DNA from: Apostichopus japonicus
Lineage: Eukaryota; Echinodermata; Holothuroidea; Aspidochirotida; Stichopodidae
Assembly (NCBI RefSeq): GCF_037975245.1
Contig: NC_092583.1
Location: forward strand, 8,198,764 to 8,262,763
Direction: 5' to 3'
DNA: 64,000 bases
The position numbers were made by a program, and so were the translations under genes. Positions within the stretch are counted from its first letter, which is position 1. The number at the start of each line of letters is the position of its first letter. This document shows, in pieces, positions 11,793 to 25,437 of this stretch. The notes below the pieces were generated by a model. The model did no database searches and was not told where the DNA came from. It worked only from the letters and a program-made list of their open reading frames with translations.

Positions 11793-13752
11793 CAGGTGCG
11801 TATCCAGGGGGGGCGTTGGGGGCGCGCGCCCCCCGGGTAAGGAAAAGAGGAGGAAAAAAAGAGAAGAAAAAAAGGAAAAGGAGGGGAAAAAAGAAAAGGA
11901 GGAGAGAAAGGAAGGGAAAAGAAAAAGAAAAAAGAGAGAAAAAGGAGAAAAGGAGGGAGTAGAAGATAGCCAAGACCTCGGGAAGAGAAAGAGGAACAGT
12001 CATAGTTAAAGCCCTGATCCCTATTATATACACAGGGTAGCCAGCGACAGATCAAGGATTATGGAGCGGTGTGCGCCTCACTCTACCCCTTACACCGACA
12101 ACTCCATTTTTGACGTTTCCATTTTTCCTCTTCCAGTAATGTATCTATATAAATACTATATATGATCTATCATAACGCGTGTGTGTGTATGGACGCCTTA
12201 AACAATTGTACAATTGTGCTATATGGAACCAACTGTGGCTGGTCTTGAACTCGACCGAGTCGTCGGGGAACATGACGCATTTCGGGAAGGGGACGACCGC
12301 ACTCCCCCCCCCCCCCGAGCAAATTTTCTTTATAACATCGCTAGTAATTTCAAAATAGACAATGCTTCGATGCAACTTACAAGGCCTGGGAAGTGTCATT
12401 TCCAGCGATCTGGGAGGCATTTTCGGCCAAAATTTTTCTTGTACGCTTCGCGCCAACTCATGGTGGCGCTTGGCTTAGATAGTTTGCCTATAGGCTTCAC
12501 CCCTCCCTTGGCAATTACTCGCTACACTCCTGTTCGAATTTGTAAAGCAAAGAGCAGATATAACATCATATCAGTGAGCATTGATATGCATGTTCCACGA
12601 TGAACAGCCTAAAAAACTGTCTATGTGTGTAGTCAAAGGCGTAGGAGCCCAATTGGATTTGGGGGCTGTAATGACTCGCCCGAAAAAAAAGCCAAAATTT
12701 TTTCGCGCGCGAAGCGCGCGTCCAACACGTCGATGCCAATATCACATAAGCAAGCATCGCTCATTACATTGCATGGCATCGTGTACCGCACGGTCCGTGA
12801 AAGTTGCACAGTATACCGCCGGATGCTAATGTAAACAACCAAATGTCTTATGTAGATAGAGAAAAAGCATACAGATCCATCTATGTCAAAACTCTCTTTT
12901 ACAGTAGTAATGTCGGCCAAGCTTAGAACTTTATTTTAATTACCAAGGAGATCATTTTTAAGCTATTCGTTGCTATTTATTTTTCTTTCATGCAGTAGGT
13001 GCCAGAAAAAATGGGAAAAATTTGGTTGCGGGGGGGGGGGGGGGATGCAGCCCCGCCTCCTATGGGACCTACGCCTATGTGTGTAGTGCTCGGTTTCGAT
13101 ATACCTGATATCGGAAATATCTGCTATTTTTCATTTCCTTCAACCAAGTTTCATAGTAGCCATTATAAGTGGTTGCAATATTTATACACCAATAAATTAA
13201 CTGTGTCTGAATTCTCGACAATTTCCTCACCAACATTCTTCATCATACTTCCTCTACTCGTGCAATTTTGACCTGTATATTAGGGGTTCAAGGAGTTTTT
13301 CTATATTGGTTGTCCATAGATTGAATTTTCTGCAACATTATGGGTATGTTTTGAAGTGATTTTTATTCACGAGAAATGTGAATTTTCAAATTCTATACAA
13401 ATAATGGGCTTAAAACCTTGAAAAGTGGGGCTTTCAGATATTGTGAGCCGTGACGTAGAATCACCTACAAAAGCAATGATCCATATGACATGCAATGAGG
13501 TCGAACGTGATGTGTGACTGGTGACAATCTTCAAAAAGGTTATGGATGAAAAAAAAACTTTTGGGAAATACTTGGTTCTCAGGCAAAAGTGTACATCTGG
13601 TTGGTCATTTTCAAGCCCGAGAAGTGCCATTTCCGGTGATCTGGGGGGTATCAAAACCAGAAATTTTCTTGTACGCTCCGCGCCAACCGATGGTGGCGCT
13701 CCGCTTAGATAGTGATTCGCGCCCCCCGGGTTAGAAAATCCTGGATACGCGC

Positions 13753-13755
<3 letters not shown>
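11793..13755. mobile_element. 2 kb composite hAT-like element, copy 1
   Basis: Ends CAGGTGCGTATCCAGG (left) and CCTGGATACGCGCCTG (right), inverted with one mismatch. A nearly identical copy lies at 25963-27890. Inside, in order: a polypurine tract (11836-11962), a segment like the MITE at 35199-35484 with a shared core (12441-12481), a complete MITE with target duplication (12634-13079), and a second shared core (13671-13711). No transposase. It sits in (AT)n on both sides, so a target duplication cannot be read. Confidence 0.8.
12634..13079. mobile_element. hAT-like MITE nested in the composite element, copy 1
   Basis: Ends CAAAGGCGTAGG and CCTACGCCTATG (inverted, one mismatch). A perfect 8-bp target duplication TGTGTAGT lies at 12626-12633 and 13080-13087. 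Contains a CGCGCGCGAAGCGCGCG palindrome near 12705 and a G run near 13030-13044. Present at the same place in copy 2 (26773-27215), so the insertion predates duplication of the composite. Confidence 0.9.

Positions 13756-13838
<83 letters not shown>
13756..13838. repeat. (AT)n microsatellite
   Basis: About 83 bp of pure AT dinucleotide directly abutting the right terminus of the composite element. Confidence 0.95.
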
Positions 13839-13840
<2 letters not shown>

Positions 13841-15082
13841 CAAGACGATTGTCGCCTTCTAATACATCCATCTTCGTTCTCTGCTGTTCGAAATACGTTG
13901 CTGCAATACCATACCTTGTGTGTTTTTCTTGAAAATGTTTATGTCGACAAATTCTATAAGATTCAATGTTTTCACATATGTTGTAGGACTGAATGATTGA
14001 GACCTTTACTAGCAGCGACGTACACAATATTTCAAAGAATAAGGAGAGGAGTAGGGGGATGTGGGGGCTAGCTAATTCGAATTCACGTCTGATTTAAGTA
14101 TGAGGTATGAACCTTAATAGAAGGCCGTACTTCGAATGAACGTTCCCCCGACTGATGGAGTTGAAGGGGAGTGGTGGGGAGGGGGCGGGGAGCTATCCTT
14201 AACGCACGTCAGCTTTACGAGCTAGCATGACAACTTTAATCACATCTTCTATACTTCTTTGTATAATCACGTCTCTACCTTATTGGTTAGGATTAGCCTA
14301 TACGTGATTTATACTTACAGCTGTCTTCTGCTTAAACCGTCCATGCTGATTTAGATTAGGTGGTTGCTGGTTTTACAAATTTGTTGAATACAACTTTGGA
14401 GTTTTCTGAAGAATTAATATCACAATTTACTCTAGACCGATATCATCTAACCACATAACATGTGACGCTTTAAGCTTAAGGTGACAGTCACTTGCAATTG
14501 GAAAACATTATTTGATGGGGAATGTAGTGAGATGCGTGTTGTAGAAGGAAAGAACAAACAAAAGTGATGATTTGGGAAATTCCATATAATATTGTTGTAT
14601 ATCAAGACGCAAAGCAACCGCAGATGTGAATTGAAAGAATGATATAAAGGTAAACTTAAATCGACTTGTAACATAACCAAACGTATAATCTGAAGATCCC
14701 GTGCAGGTGAAATTTCAGATATTATCAGAGCACAATATTTGAAGTTGATATGTTTGGCATCAAAATTATGAACTTAGGAACGATTATAATGTAACCTCAA
14801 TTACCAATATAATTATGAGCTTTATACACTCTAAAAGTATCGTGCTGCAGCAATACCAAATCCAAGGTCTGTATTGAAACATGCATATACAAATCAAACG
14901 ATTTTGTCACTGTAATGAGCTTCTTTGATATTGTACTCGCTTGCTGTTCCGGTACTTTTGTTAACAAGAAAAGAATCCACACACGTACGAACACAACGAT
15001 TCATCGATATTTCATAGATAGTATCAATTATATATATGTTTATTATTCTTCGTTTCTTTTTCCTATAACGTACACAGGATCA
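13839..15082. other. intergenic upstream of the LRR gene
   Basis: No coding region seen. This should contain the promoter and any 5'UTR of the gene starting at 15083. I could not identify a convincing TATA box or initiator. Confidence 0.45.
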
Positions 15083-16237
15083 ATGGGAAAACATATCATG
15101 TTAATCCATATCTTCGTTTGTGCTTCTCTGTTCGGAGTCCTGTACGCGGGGCTAACAAAACACAGTTGCTTTTCCCGAGAACCGCTACTAACACGAGTAA
15201 TGGGTGAGTTGCCTAATAACCTCATATTTTCTCATTCAGAAAAAAAAATAACATCATATTTTGTCTTCTCACAATTATGCGAATGATATTCGTAAAATAT
15301 ATAGATGATAAGACACAATGAAACAGGAAACTCTTATGCTTAAGTCAATAAACTCATATAGACAATATTCTTATATTTGTTTAGTTATTAAGTCTGAAAT
15401 AGTAATGCTCTCTATGTATACCCATATATGGTGATCTGGTTTTTGCATTATATATTCCAGCCTGATTATCTTTCCCAATCTATTACTTATTTTAATTGGA
15501 TAGTGTTTACATTTGAAGAATTACAAGGGTTTTTTTTATAATCATCGTTCCGCCCCTTGTGATAAGAAGGAAAAAATATAGCGCCTCTTGTAAAGATAAC
15601 ATTTCGAATGAGTAAAGCTTTATTAAAGACTCGCCCGATTCTACTATTCCCTGTTCGTAAACTTCTCAACTTTCTCCTCTCCCCTCTCTATGCTTTAGCA
15701 ATTGCAGTGTGCTTGAAACAGATAATTAAGAGCTTTTAATCATAATTATAAGCAGCAGTTATAGTTTTACGACCACAAATGTGGGAGAAACCCGCAAGGG
15801 CTTATGGATTACAACTTATACGTCTGGTGGCTTCCAATTAACATTTTAACTCAAATTTGGAATCTGTTCAATTTAGAAAGTCTTTTCAGATGGGAAACCG
15901 TAGATTGCTCGTGGATAAGAATCCCACTTTACTATATGATCGGGAGCCTCCCGATTGCTAAGCCTCATTGCTTCAAATGCCACCGCCTTTATCCACTCGG
16001 CCACTGCAGAGTTTTTATGTATATATCTTATATATTTGATCATTTGGTACATCCATAAGAAATGACATAAAAAAGTTAATATTAATTTTGTGTGTATATA
16101 TTCTTCTACATAGGAAATTGCGGTGAAGATAATGTTTGTTCCTGCTATAAAGATGATTACGGCAAACTCATCGCAAAGTGCGGTGGCAGTAACTTACATG
16201 AGGTTCCTCGCAAGCTGCCGATTAACACTTCTTACAT
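15083..16237 (+). CDS. LRR receptor exons 1-2: signal peptide and LRR N-terminal cap
   Basis: Exon 1 (15083-15203) encodes MGKHIMLIHIFVCASLFGV, a clear signal peptide, and ends in phase 1 at GG|GTGAGT. Exon 2 (16114-16237) completes a Gly codon and encodes a cysteine cluster (NCGEDNVCSC, then K-C-G-G) followed by LHEVPRKLPINTS, the usual LRRNT lead-in to the first repeat. It ends in phase 2 (AT|GTATGT), setting the phase for the LRR exons. Confidence 0.8.
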
Positions 16238-19200
16238 GTATGTCAATAAACATAACCATACCCACTTATTTGTTTTGCTTTCCCTTCAGCCATTCTTTAG
16301 TTTTCAAGCAATAGCGTTACAAGTCAAGCGCTTTTTGATTTGAGTACTTTTCGAGTACTTGAGTTTTCGAGGGGTCCGAGTACATCGTTTTAGAATCAGA
16401 GTAACGAGTACGAGTTCTTGTTTTCATCCCAGTCATTTTCGAGTACTTTTTCTTGTTCTTGTTGTGTATACAGGGACCTTATGCTTTTACTTTTCGAGGA
16501 GTAAATACTGAAACACTACCACCACGAGGAGGTTAACCAATACAAGGAACGTGAAAGCAAAAGGGTTTAGGTTTAAGTTCTGCTTAAAAGAATCAAATGT
16601 AATGGGGTTGCCCCTGTGATCAAAAGGATTTGCTATGGTTCACACGTTTATATTATCGTACATAAAGTCATAATACAGGGTCTTATTATCAATAAAACTA
16701 TTGTGGTTATTACATATAACTTGGTTTCCAAAAATATTCAATCGGATCATAACATTGTGCAATCCAATGTTTCACAGGTATCTCTGGTGCTGTTTTACTG
16801 TATTTTGTATTTTACCGTTTTTACGTATGTTGCCAGCTTTGTTTTAAGTCTTATGTCTTAGTATTTGAGAGTCTGTTATATTTTGTGTGTATTGTATGTA
16901 CTGTATGTATGTTTTATATTGTGAGCAATCAATTGCCCAGCTTGGGATGCAATAAAGAGAATCTGAATCTGAATAAGAGGTTTCGACCCACGCACTGAAA
17001 GCTTGCCAACAGGATTCCAGAGATGTCATCCTCTCTATACAATTATATAAACAATTAGATCCTTCCGAAAGCCGATAAGCTCTGATCGAAGAAAAGTTTC
17101 CAAACTCCATTCATTTCGTCACAATATCGACGTGCCCGTGCACGAATACACTTTAAACTATTCTTGAGTCCGTGAATATCCTTTACTTTCAATCCACCGT
17201 CTTCAACAGTATTAAATCAATTCGTTCGCTTTATTTTATCAGGTTTACCTGACCAATTAAAATTAGCTATAACACTTTCTTTAATGAAGCATGGAAGGTT
17301 GATAATAACTCTACCACCTTTACTATAGTGAGATCCGGTATAAGGACAAAATCCAAAAGCAGCTTTGAAGGCGCGATCGGTTCGGCACAAAGTGTAACCG
17401 GAAAAGAATATTTCTATCATTAGTAATCCTTTGTGATTGATAAATTGATACCAACAACAACCTGTATGAAAAACAGGCTGACGTTGAATATCATAATGGC
17501 TAAATGGAAACAGATAACATTTCTCTAGATCAACTGTAAGGCCTGAAGAGAGTCTGAAAACATATACAATTCGTGTAATGAATTCTTACTCACGTCAAGG
17601 ATAAATGCAAGTGTCATCAGCATATTGAATGAGTCTGGTTTACTTAACCACGATTACGATACCTTTACAATTCTTACTTAAATTTGTATTCGGAGTTAGG
17701 ATTTCAGCGCAGAGTATACACAGATAGGGAATGAATGGATCAATGAATGAATAAATGATTGGATGAATGAATGAATGAATAAGTGACACTAAAGGCCGAT
17801 TAAGAAGCTGCAATACGATATATATTCCATTATGTAATACTTTCCATCCTTAGGCGCAAATTATGTAAATATGCAAAATATGCAAACAATCACCCAAACT
17901 CACACGACGAATGGTAAGTTATGAATAGAGTTTAAATGTTTACAAATGGTGCATAGGCGGAACATTTAATTTGTGGGACAGAAAACTGTCTGTTTTGGAA
18001 TACACGCCCTCATAAACTCCAAACAAAGATCCATAGGAATCGTATTATGTCGCTTAGGCCTATCTCTGGAACTTATACCGAGTGGTATGCGTAAATGGAA
18101 TAATGTCGCAGATCTAGTGCTTAGAAAGAGTGGTATGCGTAAATGGTATAATGTCGCAGATCTGGTACTTAACTGAGTGGAATGCGTAAATGGTATAATG
18201 TCGCAGATCTAGTAGGCTACTTTGACTGAGTGGTATGCCTAAATGGCTTAGTTGTTAAATCGAAAACTTAAAGACAAAGTCAACTGCAGCTTATTTATAG
18301 CCCTGGCTCCGCTTTCCATTTTACTTTCTACTTTTAATTTGCTTCATTCCATTTAAGATACATACACGACACGAAGATACGTGAAATTCCATCAGATGCG
18401 TTCATTGGGACTTCTAAGATTCTAAAACTGTAAGTCTGGACAACAAGCTTGTTAAACCTTCATTAAGAAAATGGTAATGAGAAGTATCTCATCATTTCGA
18501 TACACTGAGATTTGCTATGAACTATTTTTAACTATAGCATTTACATATTTATGTTGCAAGTTTACATTCCACATAGCTTGGAAATGTTCACAAAAGTTAT
18601 GATATTCAGTAAAATGCAATTACTATTCTTCCATCAGGCCATATTTTACTCTAAAGCTTTAAAATTGTATTATTTGTTAAGCTTTGTACTGTTTATTTGT
18701 ACTGTTTGTTTACTGTATCGATCCGCATTTCACAATTTAGAGCGTAGCCTATAGGATTGGTTTGTCATAGTGCAGTGTTTCTGAATTATTTCCACTATTT
18801 GCAACCCTTAGCCATTGAAAACAGCTTTGGCACGACTACACCAACTGTGGAGGAGTGCCGGAAGACCGCTTAGTCCCCCCCCCCCCCCCCCCGTCTGGAA
18901 GAAAGCACAAATTGGTTCAATGTAGAAGCTTTCTCGAAATTATGAAAATGTCAACGTTTCCTTCAAATTTGATTTCCTCATCTCAAAAATATTGACATGT
19001 CCTTAGAACGTTTGACTTTTTATCTCAAAACATTATGAAATTTTTGACTTTTCATGTTGGAAGTTGGAACGCCCTAATTTTATCTCAAAAATATCTCTCG
19101 GCTGTTTATTGAAATTTGTACTATGTTTGACGACAGTCACAGATCAACTGAAGGAAGTTCGATGTCCCATCGAAACTTTTAATTTTCATGTTAGGTCTTC

Positions 19201-20864
19201 GACTTTTTGTCGAAATATCTAGATAATTAATAAGTGATTATGCATCTGCCCCGATTCCCAAGCCTACACTTTCACTTTAACTGAACCTTTCCGCTTCTTC
19301 TCCAATACAGACAAATACACATTGCTGTCTTCAAAGCTTGAGCATGGTCAACAATGTGTGTATTCATTCGTTTTGCAACCAGGCAACGCGAATAAGGAAT
19401 AATGAAGAAATAAGAAGAAATAAACTAATATATTTGAGATTTTAGTAAAGAAGACTAATAGAGGAATGATTGGTGCACTTGTTAGATAGCTGGCGATAAT
19501 GGTTTTCTCAAGTAATTCCTTAACAATCGGATCAAGCTAATTTCCATATATTTCCACCATCCACAGAGCACTGACCGACAGCGACATAGAAATTCTTCAC
19601 AGTACAAGCTTCCGCGGTATCCCAGACGTATATTGCCTGTACGTCAATGTAACTCTTCATAGTTTGTCCGAAATTTTTCAATGGAGTCCAAGCACACAAG
19701 ATATCTATGAACTAATGACACTGCATCATTATTATTTTTTTATTTTTTTCCCCCTCTTTTTTTCCTTATCTCTCTACTCTCTCTGTACTTATGTGATTTT
19801 TTGAAATTTTCTTTTGTTTGTAAGGGTCCAGACTCGAAAAGTCTCTACTTACTTCTGCATGGTTCCTCCACTTCCATTATAGCATATTTTGAACTCTGTT
19901 TATTGTTATTTCATCATAATGTGAGTAAATTACTCATTGACTCTGTTACTGTTTATATACATGGAAAGTGGAAAATAAACTTGAAACTTGAAATTAAAAC
20001 CCCTAACATACATTAAAAGAATAATTTTAAAAGAACGGATAAAATCAAATCAATTAAATATCATAACTTAAAATTTAATTATTTTACAGTTCGGTTATCC
20101 GTAACACAAGTCAGCCTCTTCAAAAGTAAAAACACCTGACTGACTTAAACCCTCTACAAAATATGAAATAGATCCTAAAATGTATTGAATAATATTATTT
20201 CCTTCTTACACATGTGTAGGAGTTTGGTAAACAATAAGTTGAAAGCGTTTCCGGGGAATGTTTTTGAAGGACTGTCATCGCTAAAAATGTTGTAAGTAAA
20301 CACGACGTTATTTTCATTTCTCAAAGGATGATATCGTAAGGGATATCGAAAGGATGATATCGTAAGGGATATCATAAGGGATATCATGAGGGATAGCATG
20401 AGGGATATCATGAGGGACATCGTAGGGGATATCATAAGGGATATCGTAAGAGATATCATGAGGGATATTATCAAGGATATCATAAGGGAAATCATAAGGG
20501 ATATGGTAAAGGATATCGTGCATTTATAGTGGAATGTTAGAAGTTGAGGTTCTCACGTTTAAGGTTAGCTCAGAGGAGAGGGGCGGAAGATAAGTTCTTA
20601 TGCCGTCAGGGAGAACGGTCGAAGGGAAGGGGTCTTAGAGAAATTAACTTTTCTTTTTAAGCTGGAGGGTGCTTAGATGCAACCTTGTGCAAATGTTTCG
20701 CAACTTATGAAACAATTCCGACTTTGCAATCTGCGCCTCCTTCACAATTTTTGCAAGGTCGGTAATAGTGAAGCCATAGTTTCCCCTTACGGGAAACCAA
20801 ACAAGGCAAAACCATAAATAAAGTAATAGCCAAATATTTGCTTTATTTACATTAAAAACAAGCG

Positions 20865-20939
<75 letters not shown>

Positions 20940-23900
20940 CATGCTATGTAAATACGCTGCTATATAATGTGACCTTTTAACACCGTCAAATATATTATTA
21001 AAATTCGAACTATGCAGGAAAATCATTTTTGAAACTTTTTGATGATTGGCAAATATTCTTTCAGCTAATACGACGACGTCAGCAATAAATCTGTGTTTTT
21101 TTTAGCAAATCCTTTACATCAAAAGAAAACTTGGTACCAAGCTATTAAATGAGCTTTCGAATATCTATATTTACATTATTTTAAAAATGATATTACTAAC
21201 ACTCGATATTTCCCCCACATTAACCGTTGTTTTTCTCTTTCATTAATTGCTTAGGTTTTTATGGGACAATAACTTGCAAACAATTCCTGAGAATACTTTC
21301 AAAGGGGTGCCTTTGCTTCAATCGTTGTAAGTTGCCCATTTTTCAATTGAGTTAAGGTTGATGATGTTGGACAGCGAAAAGAAGGGTATGTGTGTGTTTA
21401 TTATTTTATATCAGAATTCTGTGAGATATCAAATTTTGAATGAGGATAACTGGAAATTCATATTTACTTTATGGAAGGAAAAGGAAAGTTTACAGAAACT
21501 TGGGAAGAATCTATCGATGCAAATTTACCGGGTTTACCTACAGGCTTCACCTCGTCATGATAATTTTCTTCCATAGAGATGTAAACAAGTTTTACTCATT
21601 CTACTATAACTTTTACTTCATTAAATGTAGATCGCGAATTGGGCCGATTCGGTAGCATAAGCAAACTAGAAAGCTGCTTAACTTAGTGAACTGATTCCTT
21701 GGCCACATCTTGCGTAACAAGGAAGTGTTGACCATTATTCAAGGTTTATTGTCCAAATGCGGACTTACCTATCAAGTACGAAGTTCATCCAAGCTTTACT
21801 TTGACAACAAGAGTATTATAAATTACAGACTTCAGTTTCGTATTATTATTGCACGCTGAATTGGTTATGCCCATGACCTCATATTATCAGGTGATCAAAT
21901 CAATAAAGTTTCACGCCCTCTTTCTGCATTCCTCTCCGCTTGGTCAGCTGTTCGAAAATTTGCCGCCTAAAATGCAGAACATGTCTATCAGCATGTCCAA
22001 ATATTGTCTTCACTTTGACTCAACAAAGCAAGAGAGGAACATATTAACTTATACTGCTAAGACATTTCCGATGCCCTTGTACTGAAGAAAAAATGATAGG
22101 CACACCATAGATCTTGAAAGTAATTTTTTATACACAGCTAGTTTCTGCTCGCATTTGCTGGAACTCTTTCAGACCAATAATTATGGAAAGCTGTGTGCGA
22201 TCCGCGGGATCTGAAGGTTAAAAAAGGCACATTAGTCAACTCACTACGTACGCATGTATTTTAGATTAGACAGAGTTATTGGCCCACCTCTGCTCACCCT
22301 CGCGTGTCTACCTTACGATAACTCTCCTACACCCCCACCCCCCCCCCCCAATGACTCTACCTCAGTAAGAGACTGCTACTCGGATAGTACAGATGTTGGC
22401 CTGCCCCCCCCCCCACATTTCATTATGTTCTTATGTTATCAAGTATAAATGTTCTCATCTCACTATGGGTCTCGAAAAAGGCGGGGGGGGGGGGGGGCAC
22501 ACACACACAACACGGTAAAACTATCGTATACGGTACCTTTCACATCATTGCTTTAGGTCAGGTTATATAGATATGCCTTCTGTAAATTATTAACAATTAC
22601 ATCAGGAAAACATAATGATAACGTGTTTCTTTTATCTTTAGGGAATTGAATGACAATAATATACAACAATTATCAGTGGGACTCTTCTCCCAGATCTCAT
22701 CGCTGGACTGTTTGTAAGTAGAACTCCGTTAAGTAGCGTAATATGATCCTCCGTGGATTATGGACGTACATTCTTTAAGAATCAAGTTCACTGCCCAAAA
22801 CAATAAAAGCATCCAGCTTAACCGGTTTGCCCTATTGTTAACAAGAGAACATAGTTCTTTGTTCTTAATTTACTCTTTTGCAACCCCTCCCCCTTTTCCC
22901 CGCCCCTGCGGACACCAGTGTCCTTGAATGAAGTTGAACAGCTTAAAAAATTTCGTCTTACAGATTATTATCATTATTATTATTATCATCGTACTTATTG
23001 TTAGTTGATATTTTTTTGCGATATTTGATTCTTAAATCTAGTAAGATGTATAATGTTATTATCATTTATGAACATCATTCATTTATATTCCTATGATATG
23101 AGAAGAGTCACAGAGACGAAACATTATGGACCGAATTGTGTCCATTAACCTTTATTTTGTTCAACTTGTATGACGGTGTGTCAAAGCTCGATTAATTTGA
23201 ATTATGGAACAAAAGTCGTCAAAACCTAGATAAAACACAAATAGTTGGTTTTAGGAAAGAAGGAATGTTTTTAGAGAATAAAGTTTGAAACTTTTCTTTT
23301 AGCAATATATCTTTTTTTTATCGTTTTTTACAACACAATTTACTCTCTTTTTTTGACAGATATCTGAGCAGCAACAAGATAGACGTGCTTCAAAGAAAAT
23401 ATTTTGAAGGACTCTCCAATATGTCTTCACTGTAGGTTTTTAAGAAATGCAATGAATTAATCAGAAAACTATGAAATGTTAAAGCGGCGGCCAGTGCCGA
23501 TGTGGCCGGTGTGGCCGATGTGGCCGGTGCGAACCCACGTGGTCCGGGCACTAAGGGCCCGATGTCAAGTGCGGTAAAATGTAACCACTCATTCGTTGGA
23601 GCCTGCCGTTGGTCATATAGGCCGCCGAAGAGCCCGGTATTTATATTAAATGTGCAGTCAGTAAACGAACGGGCCTCGAAAACAGGAGTTCTAAATAAAT
23701 CCTGTCCTCGGCAGAGATATCCCGGGAGTAGCAAATTTTAAAATCACATCAAAAATGTGCATTTATCCAGGGACTGAGTTGTTACATTCTTCATCTGAAC
23801 AACAGCGCACCCATAATTGACATTCATTACCATTAGACCTTGTTACTTTAGGATATAAGTGATAATACTTCCCTTTGAGTTTAACGGTTACATCCGAGGA

Positions 23901-25406
23901 AACTTGAATATCTTCGACATCAATGCTGAAATTACATATGTAACTTAGTTAATCAAAATACAGAGTTTTGTCCTTGATTGCCTGGGTACAATTCATTCTT
24001 GATTAAAAATGGATTACAAAGGGTAAGTTCGGTGTGTTAAGAGAACGGTTATTGGACGTTCGTCCTGGTTTAAATCTGTCATTTAGTTCTATCTTTCAAC
24101 TACATGATTGCATTCATTGGTGGTTTGATTATATTCTGAGGGATCGAGGTAGATTAAGGCCTTGAGCCTAAACACACCAAGCGAGGAATATCTCTTACTT
24201 AGCGTATGTCATTTAATTTTTCTTTCTAGTTCCTGTAAATTGGAGTCATAAAGTCATCAATACTTCAAATAACAACTTTCGATGAGTTCTTGTTTTACTG
24301 CAGTAATTTTATAGCCGTTTACGTCTAAGTTGTTGTGTAGATTAAAAACAAACATGCGTCCAACTGAACGTGGATACAAGTTCACGTCCGACAATGATAA
24401 TCACAGTGTCTATAGGTCAGCTATCATGCGAATGTACAACACAGTACGAGTTGATAGGGAACAAGAGGTGTCAGGGAACAAGTGAAGTAATTATTATATA
24501 CCACTATATTGCATGTAGGAATAGTTTAAAACATTACATTGTAGAATAGTTCCACTTTCATCGTGAAAACAAGAGAGGGACAAAATCTTATAGCGAAATG
24601 TTAAACAGGGTATAATTGACTTGTTTGTGTCTGTCTGATGTGTATAGTACTTGATGTCAAGCTTGACATGAGTGCGTCTCTATTATTTGATATTTGTGGG
24701 TGGGGAGGGGGTGGGAGGGTCTTAGAGGGGGGTAAAAGTGACTAAATACTGAAAGAAATAAAAAATAACCCACAGTTGACAGCATCTATACATTTCTATA
24801 GTTAGATAATATTTATAAAATGGTACCTTTTTTTTTCTAGCGACTTGAGCACGAACAAGTTGAGAACATTGACGGAAAATATGTTCGAAGATATGCGATC
24901 ACTTCGATACCTGTAAGTACAGTGGCCGGTGCAAAAGGGGGGTGGCGGAATGCCCCCACCAACGATTCGTCAGTCGGGGGATTTTTGCAGTCTTTCGGGG
25001 AAGAATATGACCACTACTACGGATGTACCCTGCCCCCTTTTTGTCCAACCTCACACAAAGTATTAAAATCTTGCGTTTAGGGAAACTACCGTAGACCTAA
25101 CTTTTAGTCTAAATTAGCCACAGAATGCCCCATTGACGTCTATATTTAGAAGAAATAAAAATTCGGGGGTAGAGGGAGGGGAAACCCCATATCTCTACAT
25201 ATATAGGAGCCCTGCTTCAATGACCCCAGGACAACATATCCTCCTTTATAAAATCATTCGTTCACCATTGGGCTTTCCCAGAAAGGTCCAGTCCACTACC
25301 TTAATCGTGGAAATGTTGAATGTATTATTATTTATAATATTAGCACAACCTTATTTTAGAGCTATAGTTAAGAAATCAATAGCAATAAAGTTACATACAT
25401 GTATAT

Positions 25407-25437
<31 letters not shown>

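Noticed and set aside
11785..13763. Target duplication of the 2 kb composite element
   Set aside because: Flanks are (AT)n on both sides, so apparent matches are uninformative.
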